In this document: positions 10,226-19,513 of the stretch, piece after piece
How positions within the stretch are numbered: position 1 is the first letter of the stretch
Layout: every line of letters begins with the position of its first letter
Assembly (NCBI GenBank): GCA_036381595.1
Contig: DASVCN010000019.1
Location: 101,339 to 165,338 of the forward strand
DNA: 64,000 nt
Direction: 5' to 3'
From: Trueperaceae bacterium
GTDB taxonomy: Bacteria; Deinococcota; Deinococci; Deinococcales; Trueperaceae
Made by a program: the position numbers and the translations under genes
Notes under the pieces: generated by a model
Seen by the model: the letters and a program-made list of their open reading frames with translations, nothing else
Told to the model about the DNA's origin: nothing
The model's database searches: none

Positions 10226-11488
10226 ATGAGTTTTCGTCACATCCAGGTGCCCGAAGGGGACCGCATCGAGTTGCGGGACGGCCAGCTGCAGGTAGGGGAT
10301 CGACCCATCGTCACCTTCATCGAGGGGGATGGGACCGGGCCGGACATCTGGCGTGCATCGCAGCGTGTGCTCGACTCGGCGGTCGAAAAGGCCTACGGAG
10401 GCAAGCGCCGCATCGCCTGGATGGAAGTATTCGCCGGCGACAAGGCGAACGAGGTCTACGGCGAGACCCTCTGGCTCCCGGAGGAGACGCTCGACGCCGT
10501 CCGTGAATACCTGATCGGGATCAAGGGACCGCTCACCACTCCGATCGGTGGCGGGATCCGCTCGATCAACGTGGCGCTTCGTCAGCGCCTCGACCTCTAC
10601 GCCTGCGTACGTCCGGTCCAGTATTTCGAGGGCGTGCCCAGCCCGGTGAAGAATCCGGAACAGGTCGACATGGTGATCTTCCGTGAGAACACCGAGGACA
10701 TCTACGCCGGTATCGAGTACCGGGAGGGCAGCGACGAGGCGCGGCGGATGCTGGCCCTGCTGGAGGAGAAGTTCCCCGAATCGTTCGCCAAGATCCGCTT
10801 CCCGGGAACGGCCGCGATCGGTATCAAGCCGGTGTCGATAGAAGGTACCGAGAGGCTGGTGCGGGCAGCCGTCGACTATGCGATCGAGAACGACCGAGAC
10901 TCGGTCACCCTCGTGCACAAGGGCAACATCATGAAGTTCACCGAGGGTGCCTTCCGCGACTGGGGCTACGCCATGATCAAGCGGGAGTACGGCGCCAAGG
11001 AGTTGGACGGCGGTCCCTGGCTCACCTTCGACAACCCCCGAACCGGCAACACGATCACGGTCAAGGACGTCATCGCCGACGCCATGCTGCAGCAGATCCT
11101 GCTGCGCCCCGCCGAGTACAGCGTCATCGCCACCCTCAACCTAAACGGCGACTACATCTCCGACGCGCTGGCAGCCCAAGTGGGCGGGATAGGCATCGCT
11201 CCGGGTGCGAACATCAACTACGAAACGGGACACGCGATGTTCGAGGCCACCCACGGCACCGCGCCGAAGTACACCGGCCAGGACAAGGTGAACCCTTCCT
11301 CGGTGATCCTCTCCGGGGAGATGATGCTTCGGCACCTGGGCTGGCACGAGGCAGCCGACCTGATCGTGCGCTCCATGGCGAAGACCGTAGGGCAGAAGCG
11401 CGTCACCTACGACTTCCATCGCCTAATGGAGGGCGCCACGCTGCTCAGGACGAGCGAGTTCGGCAGCGCTCTGATCGAGAACATGTAA
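10226..11488 (+). CDS. icd: NADP-dependent isocitrate dehydrogenase
   Basis: TCA-cycle enzyme converting isocitrate to 2-oxoglutarate and CO2 with reduction of NADP+. The 420-residue protein is collinear with E. coli Icd. It has the substrate motif [13 protein letters not shown], whose Ser is the phosphorylation site in E. coli, then [10 protein letters not shown] and the cofactor region [11 protein letters not shown] with later NADP-type residues. ATG 10226 follows a good GGAGGAG Shine-Dalgarno, in contrast to the leaderless genes nearby. No kinase/phosphatase gene is seen. Confidence 0.96.
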   Translation: MSFRHIQVPEGDRIELRDGQLQVGDRPIVTFIEGDGTGPDIWRASQRVLDSAVEKAYGGKRRIAWMEVFAGDKANEVYGETLWLPEETLDAVREYLIGIKGPLTTPIGGGIRSINVALRQRLDLYACVRPVQYFEGVPSPVKNPEQVDMVIFRENTEDIYAGIEYREGSDEARRMLALLEEKFPESFAKIRFPGTAAIGIKPVSIEGTERLVRAAVDYAIENDRDSVTLVHKGNIMKFTEGAFRDWGYAMIKREYGAKELDGGPWLTFDNPRTGNTITVKDVIADAMLQQILLRPAEYSVIATLNLNGDYISDALAAQVGGIGIAPGANINYETGHAMFEATHGTAPKYTGQDKVNPSSVILSGEMMLRHLGWHEAADLIVRSMAKTVGQKRVTYDFHRLMEGATLLRTSEFGSALIENM

Positions 11489-11522
11489 CGCCTCGATCCA
11501 GGCGTTCTCGGCGGGGGTAGGG

Positions 11523-11982
11523 TCAGGCGACCCTGCCCCCGCGTCCGTCCCAGCCGGCGAACGAGTAGAAGCGGCCCGGCTCCCGCTCGCGCAGGTAGTG
11601 AACCAGCGGCTCTTTCAGTGGTGGAATCGGGATGACCGTCTCCACCTCCTCCACCGGGAAGAAGCGGGCTTCGACTATGAAGCCGTCCGGGTCGCGCGGA
11701 TTGAGCAGTCCATCGTACTCGGCGAGGAAGGCGAACGACACCGCCCTGTCGTTGCGACGAACGTCTTCCACGTGCACGGCATAAGCGAGGTGGTGGACCC
11801 GGGTGATGATCAGCCCGGTCTCCTCCTTGACCTCCCGGGAAAGAGCGTCGAGGGTGGATTCTCCGCGCTCTACCACCCCTCCCGGGAGCGTGTAACGAAC
11901 CCGTCCGTATCCTTGCCAGTCGTTGCCAACGAGAAGAACCCGACCCTGACTGTCGAGCAGAATCGCCGCGGCAACGACGAAC

Positions 11983-11996
<14 letters not shown>
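11523..11996 (-). CDS. Nudix hydrolase
   Basis: 157-residue Nudix protein. The Nudix box starts at about residue 39 (GG, E at 43-45, then REVKEETG at 54-61), with all metal-binding acids present. The substrate is unknown. GTG 11996 lies inside the end of prfA (14-bp overlap), so translation is probably coupled to release factor 1. No separate promoter is evident. Confidence 0.88.
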
Positions 11997-13098
<1,102 letters not shown>

Positions 13099-13147
13099 TG
13101 ACTCATTCTACTGTGGCGCCTCTCGTGCCCTCGTGGTCGCAACCGCT

Positions 13148-14308
13148 TCAGTGGGCGGGCACGAGGCCGCGCGGCGCAGGCGTCGCGATCACCACCCCCC
13201 TGGGGATGGTCAGATCGGGATCTTCACCGTCGTAGTCGTAGCTGCCGGCCGCTCCGTCAACAGGACCCATCGCCACGAGGGCGTCGCTCACCGCCTGACG
13301 GAACGAGGCGGTGTCGGCGGGGGAGACGCCGTATACGGTTGCGAGTTCGGCCGCGCTCAGCAGCAGTTCGAGGGCGTCGAACGCGAGGGCGCCCTCGAGG
13401 GTTGGCCCATAGACGCCGTACGCCCGGGCGAGGACCTCCCGGAGGCGCTCGAGGGCTTCGTGGTTCGGGCTCCCGGGAGGCAACTCTTCCGCCAGCACCA
13501 CCGGCGGGGTCGCCAGCAGAGCCTCCCGCAGGAGCGAATTGCGTACGCCTCCCGGGAACTCGTTAGCAAGGGACCACGGGAGGTAGACCGGCCCCTCGTA
13601 GCCGCGGGCGCGGAGTCCTCGGATGGCGGTAGCGCTGTCGTCGGGCAGCCCCCACACGATCACCGCCGAGGGCTCACTGGCAGCCACCAGCAGGGCCTCC
13701 GGCGTAAGGACATCGGCTCCCGGAGGGTACTGCTCGGCGCGTGAGAGCGGCAGGCCGGTTTCGGCAAGTGCGGCGACGACGGCGTCCACGATCTCCCTAC
13801 CGAAGCCGTTGTCGAGCGTCATCAGGCCCACCCCACGCCCGAACCGGCGGGCATCCTGAGCCATCGCCAGCGCGACCGTCAGGCGACCGGGAACCATCAC
13901 CAGGGGACCATCCTCCGATCCCCCGAGCGGCTCCTCGAGGGAGAGAATCGGCAGCCGGGCAGCCATCGCTGCGGCTGAACCGGCGCTGACCGCCGTTACG
14001 CAGCACACGACCGCGTGGACATCCTCCTGTTCGACCAGTTCACGGATGGCTGGCAGGGTGTTGGCCGGGGTCGTGCCGCCATCCCGATAGAAGAGCTCTA
14101 CGGGAAGACCTGCGGCCTGGTCGGCGACGTCGCGCTCCCAGGCGCGGGCGGCGAGGTACTCGTTCCAGTTCGCGCTGGTGGCGGTGTCCTGGTAGGGGAG
14201 TACGACGCCGATCCTCAGCGGGGTCTGGGCCGCCGACCAGGCGGTCGTGAGCAGGAACCCTAGCAGCAGGAGTCTCGTGGGGGCGGCGCGGGCAGCGGGC
14301 GAGAACAT
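13148..14308 (-). CDS. ABC transporter substrate-binding protein, LivK-like
   Basis: Exported periplasmic binding protein of type I fold, 386 residues. The signal peptide ends around residue 27 (TTAWSAAQ), followed by the LRIGVVLPYQD opening typical of Leu/Ile/Val- and amide-binding proteins. The two-lobe repeat is visible. No permease or ATPase genes adjoin it, so its ligand and partners are unknown. It lies 49 nt upstream of prfA on the same strand, but prfA has its own promoter. Confidence 0.82.
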   Translation of the reverse strand: MFSPAARAAPTRLLLLGFLLTTAWSAAQTPLRIGVVLPYQDTATSANWNEYLAARAWERDVADQAAGLPVELFYRDGGTTPANTLPAIRELVEQEDVHAVVCCVTAVSAGSAAAMAARLPILSLEEPLGGSEDGPLVMVPGRLTVALAMAQDARRFGRGVGLMTLDNGFGREIVDAVVAALAETGLPLSRAEQYPPGADVLTPEALLVAASEPSAVIVWGLPDDSATAIRGLRARGYEGPVYLPWSLANEFPGGVRNSLLREALLATPPVVLAEELPPGSPNHEALERLREVLARAYGVYGPTLEGALAFDALELLLSAAELATVYGVSPADTASFRQAVSDALVAMGPVDGAAGSYDYDGEDPDLTIPRGVVIATPAPRGLVPAH

Positions 14309-14435
14309 GCAGCGGTTGTAACCAGCGCAGCAGTTAACCGGATGAGATGTGGCGGCGGCCCGTGACCGCTTCCCCAGCTCATGGATTAGCGCTCGCTAGA
14401 CTGTCCACACGAAGTCAGCGACCGGGGGGACCGCT

Positions 14436-15239
14436 ATGGACGTCACAATCCGTGAGGCCGTGGAGCATATCCGTCTCGAAAAACTTGGTCCGCAGCGCCT
14501 CGGATTCACCTTTCCCAGGCTGACGCCGGAGGTCCAGAGCCTATATCGCGACCTGCGCGTCGATCTCGGCGATCTCCTCGTCTTCTACCCGGAGTTCCTC
14601 GACGTTCGCACCGAACTGGGCCTGCACGCCCTCTTCACCGGCTTCGAGGAGGGAGCGCTCGGGCTGCTGGAGACGAATTTCGAGATCTGCCGCGAGGCGA
14701 CCTCGAAAAACAGCGAGGGCTCTGCCCGCCGCTTCCCGTGGCAAGACGCTGAGAATCGCGCCTATTTGCGCTCTCTTCGCGAATACGCCTACGCACTCGG
14801 AAGGATAGGCCGCCACCGCGAGGCGATTTGTCATGCCCGTGAGGTGTTGCGCCACGATCCTACGGACCACACCGCGGCCCGCGAAGTCCTCGTCAGATCC
14901 CTCCTCCACAGCGCTCAGCACGCGCGTGTCCTCGAGATAACCGGGGCGCCCGGAGCTACCTCGAACGTGCAGCTCTGCCTCGGCAAGGTCCTCGCCTGCG
15001 TAGCCCTCGGTTGGGAGGAGGAGGCGTTCTACACGCTGGCCGAGGCTTATCGCAGCTGGCCCACCACCGTCGAGGTGTTGATCTGGCCGGGCAGGTCGGT
15101 CATCTGCTCCGACGCGCTCATCTATCCAGTAACTGAGCAGGAGCAGGCCGGCCGCTACTGGCTCGACAACGGCCTGCTGTGGGAACAGAACCCCTCGGCC
15201 GTCCGCTTCGTGCGGCGCTTCCTGGGGGCGAGGGCCTGA
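14436..15239 (+). CDS. Hypothetical protein with TPR-like helices
   Basis: 267-residue soluble protein that I do not recognise. The middle (about 115-205) reads as TPR-like helical pairs (YAYALGRIGRHREAICHAREVLRHDPTD), so a scaffold or binding role is possible. No catalytic motif or signal peptide is seen. ATG 14436 follows a G-rich Shine-Dalgarno (GGGGGG), and TAGACT at about 14397 could be the -10, giving a leader of about 30 nt. It stands alone between an ABC binding protein and tRNA-Arg. Confidence 0.7.
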   Translation: MDVTIREAVEHIRLEKLGPQRLGFTFPRLTPEVQSLYRDLRVDLGDLLVFYPEFLDVRTELGLHALFTGFEEGALGLLETNFEICREATSKNSEGSARRFPWQDAENRAYLRSLREYAYALGRIGRHREAICHAREVLRHDPTDHTAAREVLVRSLLHSAQHARVLEITGAPGATSNVQLCLGKVLACVALGWEEEAFYTLAEAYRSWPTTVEVLIWPGRSVICSDALIYPVTEQEQAGRYWLDNGLLWEQNPSAVRFVRRFLGARA

Positions 15240-15293
15240 TCGCGCCGCTCTGCAGAACAGGCCCTTTCGGCCCAGGCGCGGTCCAGCGGCCGC

Positions 15294-15322
15294 TTGTGCG
15301 TTGCGGTCGCAGAGGGTACGAT
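15294..15322 (+). promoter_or_regulatory. Promoter of tRNA-Arg(CCT)
   Basis: TTGTGC (15294-15299), a 17-bp spacer and TACGAT (15317-15322). The predicted start is about 15329, six bases before the mature tRNA. As with the tRNA cluster at the left end, a -35 element is present. Confidence 0.6.
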
Positions 15323-15334
15323 ACTTGACCGCAT

Positions 15335-15411
15335 GCGCCCGTAGCTCAGCTGGACAGAGCAGGGGACTCCTAAGCCCAAGGTCGCAGGTTCGAATCCTGC
15401 CGGGCGCACCA
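15335..15411 (+). tRNA. tRNA-Arg (anticodon CCT)
   Basis: 77-nt tRNA with acceptor stem GCGCCCG/CGGGCGC, discriminator A and encoded CCA. The anticodon loop CTCCTAA gives CCT, reading AGG. The anticodon stem is imperfect: GGGGA faces GCCCA, so the first (G-A) and last (A-G) positions are mismatched and only three G-C pairs remain. Otherwise the cloverleaf is standard. Confidence 0.95.
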
Positions 15412-15594
15412 CTCCAGACAGTCGAACAAGGGTTCGTTCAGCCGACGCGATACCCGAAGGGCCCACATTCTCGCGGCGCGACCGTTCATATGCTTACGGT
15501 GTGACGGCCCACTCTGAGGCGGCCCGCCAAGGCCTCCGCGCCAGAGCGGGTCGCTGACGTAGAGTCGAGTGGACTTGGCAGGGGAGGGGCAACA

Positions 15595-16374
15595 ATGGAC
15601 CGCAGCGATCAGCGCGAATCCTTCGAGACCGATATCGGCCAGAGGCAATCCGGCAGGGACTTCTACCGACAGCGCTACCGTCAGTTCGACCAGCGCGGCG
15701 GCGGATCGATGGAGTGGGGCTACGTGGCGACCGGGGCACTACTTCTCGGACTCGGCGGGTACCTGCTGATGCAGGGTATGCGCGGAGGCCAGACGGGCCT
15801 GCCGATGGGCCGCAGCGGAGGCCGCAGCGGTAGCTCGACGGAGCGCAGCCGCCGCATGGGAGCGATGATGAAGGGCCGGCGGGACACACCCGGTGTTCAG
15901 GTGCGAGAGCAGGTGACGATCAACCGCTCCGTGCCCGACCTCTACCGGTTCTGGCGGAACGTGGAGAACCTGCCGCGGGTGATGAGCTACCTGGAAGAGG
16001 TCACCAAGCTGGGGGACCGGCGCTCGCGCTGGGTAGCGAAGGGCCCGGCGGGACAGAAGATCGAATGGGAAGCCGAGATAACCGACGCGCGCGAGAACGA
16101 ACTCGTGGCCTGGAGGTCGCTCGAGGGGTCCGAGGTGCCGAACGAAGGCTCGGTGCGTTTCAGCCGCAGCCCCGACGGCAGCGGAACCGTCGTGGACGTA
16201 GCCCTCACCTACCACCCACCAGGTGGCAAGGCCGGATCGGCGATCGCCAAGCTGTTCGGCCGCGAACCAGCCCAGGAGATCCGGCGCGATCTGGAGAGGT
16301 TCAAGGAGCGGGTCGAGTCGGGCAACCTGATCCTCGCCTCGGGCACCCAGGGAGGCTCGTTCACGAGCAGCTGA
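15595..16374 (+). CDS. SRPBCC-domain membrane-anchored protein
   Basis: 259 residues: a charged, Arg/Gln-rich N-terminus (1-40), one transmembrane helix (about 42-62), a Gly/Ser/Arg linker, then an SRPBCC/polyketide-cyclase-like domain (about 100-240) with the typical VTINRSVPDLYRFWRNVENL and final helix. These domains bind hydrophobic ligands. It resembles the membrane-anchored 'cyclase/dehydrase' proteins common in extremophiles. ATG 15595 has a strong GGGGAGGGG Shine-Dalgarno. A hairpin terminator follows 22 nt after the stop. Confidence 0.83.
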   Translation: MDRSDQRESFETDIGQRQSGRDFYRQRYRQFDQRGGGSMEWGYVATGALLLGLGGYLLMQGMRGGQTGLPMGRSGGRSGSSTERSRRMGAMMKGRRDTPGVQVREQVTINRSVPDLYRFWRNVENLPRVMSYLEEVTKLGDRRSRWVAKGPAGQKIEWEAEITDARENELVAWRSLEGSEVPNEGSVRFSRSPDGSGTVVDVALTYHPPGGKAGSAIAKLFGREPAQEIRRDLERFKERVESGNLILASGTQGGSFTSS

Positions 16375-16396
16375 GTCACCAAAATCGTGAGCGTCT

Positions 16397-16422
16397 GGGG
16401 CGGCCGTAAGGCGGCCCCTTTT
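16397..16422 (+). terminator. Rho-independent terminator after the SRPBCC gene
   Basis: Nine-base-pair GC stem with one mismatch (GGGGCGGCC / GGCGGCCCC) around a GTAA tetraloop, followed by TTTT. Confidence 0.75.
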
Positions 16423-16508
16423 CGATGGCGTGGGGGCCCTGAGCGCGGGCCCCGACAATGCAAATTTCTTCCCAACAGCAGGGGGCGACGCCCCTTACGC
16501 TTGTGGGC

Positions 16509-16847
16509 ATGCGCCCCCAGAACTTCTCACTGTTCTTTCTGGCCGCCGGCGTAGCAGCAGCGGTGGCCCTGACCCGTAAAGGGCATCACCAGCAGATGAG
16601 CGCGCCCACCAACCGGGCCCCTCGCCTGGCGCCGCGTCGTTTCATCCTGGCCAAGGACGTGCCTTCGCTCGATCTTCGTCGCGGCGAGCGGTTGCTGGTC
16701 GATCCCGACGCCCTCATCTACGTCGGCGACGTTGTCGCCCTCAAGTCGGACGAGCCGGAAGTAGTGCTGGCCCGGTTCCACGACGAGCTGATGCACTGCG
16801 TGGATGGCCTCGTGATACGGGAGACGCAAGCTCACCCGTCGGTCTGA
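16509..16847 (+). CDS. Membrane-anchored hypothetical, S24-like beta domain
   Basis: 112-residue protein with one N-terminal hydrophobic helix (about 5-22) and a C-terminal domain (about 52-105). That domain's wording (RGERLLVDPDALIYVGDVVALKSDEPEVVLARF) resembles the beta-rich peptidase S24/LexA fold, but no Ser-Lys dyad is evident. Family assignment is tentative. ATG 16509 is preceded by TACGCT (16496-16501) with a 7-nt gap, favouring a leaderless start over the upstream ATG 16458. Confidence 0.6.
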   Translation: MRPQNFSLFFLAAGVAAAVALTRKGHHQQMSAPTNRAPRLAPRRFILAKDVPSLDLRRGERLLVDPDALIYVGDVVALKSDEPEVVLARFHDELMHCVDGLVIRETQAHPSV

Positions 16848-16876
16848 ACGACCGTCCCTGAAAGCCGAACGACCGA

Positions 16877-16910
16877 AGCGCCGGTTCCCCTAGGAGCCGG
16901 CGCTCTCTTC
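16877..16910 (+). terminator. Strong hairpin after the 16.5-kb gene
   Basis: Twelve-base-pair stem with one G-T pair (AGCGCCGGTTCC / GGAGCCGGCGCT) and a CCTA loop, followed by a pyrimidine-rich CTCTTC rather than a clean T-run. Probable terminator of the preceding gene. Confidence 0.6.
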
Positions 16911-17060
16911 TGCCTGATCATCTCCTCCTGAATAGCGGCACCCAGTCCGAGCGTCGCTGCTTCCGGTGACTCGGCGAACCACCGGTCACCGACGCCGGGC
17001 GGCCTACCCCGTGCGCGGTTATGCCGGCCCGTCTGTCGCGCATTGCCATATGCAGCCCGA

Positions 17061-17076
17061 CTGAATATACATTCAG
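17061..17076. promoter_or_regulatory. Palindrome CTGAATATACATTCAG, possible operator
   Basis: A perfect 6-bp inverted repeat (CTGAAT / ATTCAG) around ATAC, in an AT-rich island that also holds CATATG and GCATATAC, about 235 bp upstream of the exonuclease start. It is the AT-richest spot in a 460-bp gap, so a promoter/operator is the natural reading. No matching site was noticed elsewhere in the window. Confidence 0.4.
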
Positions 17077-17151
17077 TGGCGATTGCATATACAGGGGGCC
17101 ACCCACGCGGCGGGTTACGGATCGAAAGGAACGGCAGAGAGATCGTCGTCG

Positions 17152-17172
17152 TTCTCCACAAGGTTATCCACA
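17152..17172 (+). promoter_or_regulatory. Two direct DnaA-box-like sites
   Basis: TTCTCCACA (17152-17160) is followed after 3 bp by TTATCCACA (17164-17172). The second is the perfect consensus DnaA box and the first has one change. They lie in the 462-bp gap upstream of an exonuclease gene. Two boxes with no AT-rich unwinding element or dnaA/dnaN neighbours do not make an origin; regulation by DnaA is more likely. Confidence 0.5.
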
Positions 17173-17309
17173 GGCGCTTTTCGACCCGAAGCCACGCTTT
17201 CGTTCCGAAGGCGAGGTGAGCGGCGAGCGGCTATTGCTTCCCGAGAGTCGTGCGGCTCGCGGCCGGCCTGTTATGTTGGCGAAGGGGGAGACACGGGAGA
17301 CCGGCACCG

Positions 17310-18257
17310 ATGAGCGAGAACCTCGAAGACTGCGCCGAAACCCTGGAGGCGTCCGGCGAGTACCGCGTCCTGCGCAGGTTCTCATGCCCCGGCCGCTACT
17401 GCGAGGACGAGGCGACGGACCTGCTCCGTGGCGTGTTCCTGGACGTGGAAACGACCGGCACGGACACGCGGACCGAAAAGATCATCGAGCTGGCGATGGT
17501 GCCGTTCGAGTACTCGCCCGACGGTCGCGTCTTCGCAGTGGAGGAGGCGTTCGTTGGCCTGCAGGACCCGGGGCGGCCCTTACCCCCCTTCATCACCGCC
17601 CTCACCGGCATCACCGACGAGGAGTTGAAGGGCAAGAGCATCGACGCGGCCGCGGTCGCCTCCTTCCTGACCGGCACCTCGCTGGTGATCGCCCACAACG
17701 CGGACTTCGACCGACCCTTCTTCGAGAAGACGTTCCCCGGTCTCGAGCCTCTCCCGTGGGCCTGCAGCCAGCGTGAGGTCCCCTGGGGGCGCCTGGGCGT
17801 GCGGGGCCGCAAGCTCGAGTACATCGCCTACCGCAGCGGTGTGTTCTTCGACGGGCACCGGGCTGAGGTCGATTGCCAGGTTGGAGTCCATGTGCTGGCG
17901 ACCGACTGGCTGGGGGACGGCCGGACGGCCCTCGGTTCGCTCCTCGAGAGCGCGCGGAGGGTCGATGCCAGACTTTGGGCGCTAGGAAGTCCCTTCGAGA
18001 CGAAGGACCTCTTGAAAGCGCGCGGTTATCGGTGGGACGGCGGCCGGCGCGTGTGGTACCGCGATCTGCCCGAACCTGAACTCGAGGCCGAGCGGATCTG
18101 GCTCGCCGAGGCCGTGTACGGCGAGGAGCTGAGGCGCCGCGGCCGGGTGCGGTTGAAGGTGACCCTGGTCTCGGCGCGCGAGCGTTACAGGGGAACGGCG
18201 TTGGAGCCCAAGGACGACTTCTGGGTCGAGCCGGTGGGCCTCTTCAGCAGCCGCTGA
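17310..18257 (+). CDS. DEDDh 3'-5' exonuclease (PolIII-epsilon-like) with C-terminal domain
   Basis: 315-residue nuclease. The DEDDh core has Exo I (LDVETTG, D45/E47), Exo II (AHNADFDRPF, D132) and Exo III (H183 and D188 in GHRAEVD), all intact. It resembles the epsilon proofreading subunit. After it, residues about 226-255 (LKARGYRWDGGRRVWYR) match the small DUF5710-like module, then a helical tail. The usual proofreading-subunit length is about 240, so the C-terminal part is an addition. ATG 17310 follows GGGAGA. Two DnaA-box-like sites lie about 140 bp upstream. The 3' end overlaps the convergent GNAT gene by 14 bp. Confidence 0.88.
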   Translation: MSENLEDCAETLEASGEYRVLRRFSCPGRYCEDEATDLLRGVFLDVETTGTDTRTEKIIELAMVPFEYSPDGRVFAVEEAFVGLQDPGRPLPPFITALTGITDEELKGKSIDAAAVASFLTGTSLVIAHNADFDRPFFEKTFPGLEPLPWACSQREVPWGRLGVRGRKLEYIAYRSGVFFDGHRAEVDCQVGVHVLATDWLGDGRTALGSLLESARRVDARLWALGSPFETKDLLKARGYRWDGGRRVWYRDLPEPELEAERIWLAEAVYGEELRRRGRVRLKVTLVSARERYRGTALEPKDDFWVEPVGLFSSR

Positions 18258-18738
18258 CGGCGCTCCGCCGTTCGAGCAGCAGCACGTCGCGCCAAACCCC
18301 ACGCAACTCGCCCAATCGCTCGCGAGTACCGACCACCCGGAACCCGCAACTCCGATGCAGTCTCAAACTGGCGGTGTTCTCGGGGAAGATGCCGGCCTGG
18401 AGGGTCCACACACCCGCCTCCTCGGAACCCCTCACCAGCGCCTCGAGGAGTTGACTACCCAAACCGCGCCCACGGGCGTTCCCGGCGACGTAGATGCTCA
18501 CTTCGGCGACACCGCGATAGACGTAGCGTCTCGATACAGGTGAGAGGGCTGCCCAGCCGACCGTCACGTCGTCCTCGAACAGCACCAGCCTGCACGCAGC
18601 GAGATGGGAAGCGTCCCACTCCTCCCAGGACGGAATCTCGGTCTGGAAAGTGGCCTGGCCGGTAGCGATCCCCTCGGCGTAGATCGTGCTCACTCGCGGC
18701 CAGTGCGAGGGGGACATCGGGGCGAATCGAACCGCCAT
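18244..18738 (-). CDS. GNAT acetyltransferase, phosphinothricin-type
   Basis: 164-residue N-acetyltransferase of the Pat/Bar (YncA-like) group. It has the RGRGLGSQLLEALV acetyl-CoA loop (about residues 90-103), a typical N-terminal WPRVSTIYAEGIATGQATFQ motif, and the late SLRLHRSCGFRVVG segment. Such enzymes acetylate amino-acid-like amines, e.g. methionine sulfoximine. Minus-strand TATCGT (18747-18752) ends 8 nt before the ATG. The gene is convergent with, and overlaps, the exonuclease. Confidence 0.9.
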   Translation of the reverse strand: MAVRFAPMSPSHWPRVSTIYAEGIATGQATFQTEIPSWEEWDASHLAACRLVLFEDDVTVGWAALSPVSRRYVYRGVAEVSIYVAGNARGRGLGSQLLEALVRGSEEAGVWTLQAGIFPENTASLRLHRSCGFRVVGTRERLGELRGVWRDVLLLERRSAVSGC

Positions 18739-18773
18739 CGGTGATCACGATATAGCAGTCAGGCGTTGATGGT

Positions 18774-19295
18774 TCAACTGCGAAGCGACAGCAGGAGTTG
18801 CAGGAACTGGTGATGGAAGAACATGACCGTGGCGCCGTAGACCACGTGCCCGAGCACTTGCGAGGGGATGAGGCGAACCTTCTCCCGGTAGCTGACGATC
18901 GGGTGGTGCTCGATGACTATCACAGCCACGAGTAGAGCGACTACGAGCCCGTGGACGAAACCTATCAGGGCGCCGAGGAGCGGGAAGAGTAGGTCGATGT
19001 GGACCGGCGCCCCGGGGAACACCGGCCAACTAGGACCCATCACGGGCGGGTCCTCCAGCAGCGCCAGGACGATCCAGCCGTAGAGGAGCGCGATGAGGAT
19101 GCCGACGAGGAAGTAGGTGGTGGTTCCCATGAATCGGCTCTGGCCGTTCTCGCGGCCGGTCATCGCCGAGCCCAAAGCGCCCATGACGTCGTAGGTGGCG
19201 CCCTGCCAGGCCCTCGGGAGGTAGAGGAAGAAGACCATCACGGCGGTCGCGATCAAGCCGGCCGCGAAGGATGACAGCAGCAGCGGAAGGATCAA
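18774..19295 (-). CDS. Four-helix hypothetical membrane protein
   Basis: 173-residue integral membrane protein with four long hydrophobic helices and His-containing loops (VIEHHPIV, FFHHQF near the end). I do not recognise the family. I place the start at TTG 19295, with GGGAGG 10 nt upstream. The open frame extends to 19430, but that part runs through a terminator-like hairpin and is Arg/Pro-rich, so it is more likely leader. The hairpin and an upstream promoter suggest attenuation. Confidence 0.65.
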   Translation of the reverse strand: MILPLLLSSFAAGLIATAVMVFFLYLPRAWQGATYDVMGALGSAMTGRENGQSRFMGTTTYFLVGILIALLYGWIVLALLEDPPVMGPSWPVFPGAPVHIDLLFPLLGALIGFVHGLVVALLVAVIVIEHHPIVSYREKVRLIPSQVLGHVVYGATVMFFHHQFLQLLLSLRS

Positions 19296-19320
19296 GCCGC
19301 CTTCCCTCCCATCTACAACG

Positions 19321-19349
19321 AGAAAAGGCCGGCGCCCCCGTGCCGGCCT
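19321..19349 (-). terminator. Terminator-like hairpin in the leader of the 18.8-kb gene
   Basis: On the minus strand, AGGCCGGC and GCCGGCCT form an 8-bp perfect stem with an 8-nt loop, followed by a T-run (TTTT with the last stem T, then CT). It lies between a promoter (19386-19414) and the TTG start at 19295, both on the minus strand, with no minus-strand gene ending upstream. This makes it a candidate attenuator rather than an ordinary end-of-gene terminator. Confidence 0.6.
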
Positions 19350-19385
19350 CCTCCCTGGGGCGATGCTGCTGCCCCTGTGCGAATA

Positions 19386-19414
19386 AGAATAGCCGGTCCG
19401 TTTCGGGGCGCCAA
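19386..19414 (-). promoter_or_regulatory. Promoter for the 18.8-kb membrane-protein gene
   Basis: Minus-strand TTGGCG (19409-19414), 17-bp spacer, TATTCT (19386-19391). The predicted start near 19379 gives a leader of about 85 nt containing the hairpin at 19321-19349. Confidence 0.5.
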
Positions 19415-19513
19415 GAAACAGTTGTATCAATCTATCAGTGACACCTTAATCTGCCTTTCATTCAGGGCGTGCCGCTGCGAACCCGCCAGGCCGAGGCGGG
19501 GTAACGTAACGAC

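Noticed and set aside
17152..17172. Chromosomal origin of replication
   Set aside because: Only two DnaA-like boxes, no AT-rich unwinding element and no dnaA, dnaN or gyr neighbours.
19296..19430. N-terminal extension of the 18.8-kb membrane protein
   Set aside because: It crosses a terminator hairpin, is Arg/Pro-rich and unlike a membrane-protein N-terminus; TTG 19295 with GGGAGG fits better.
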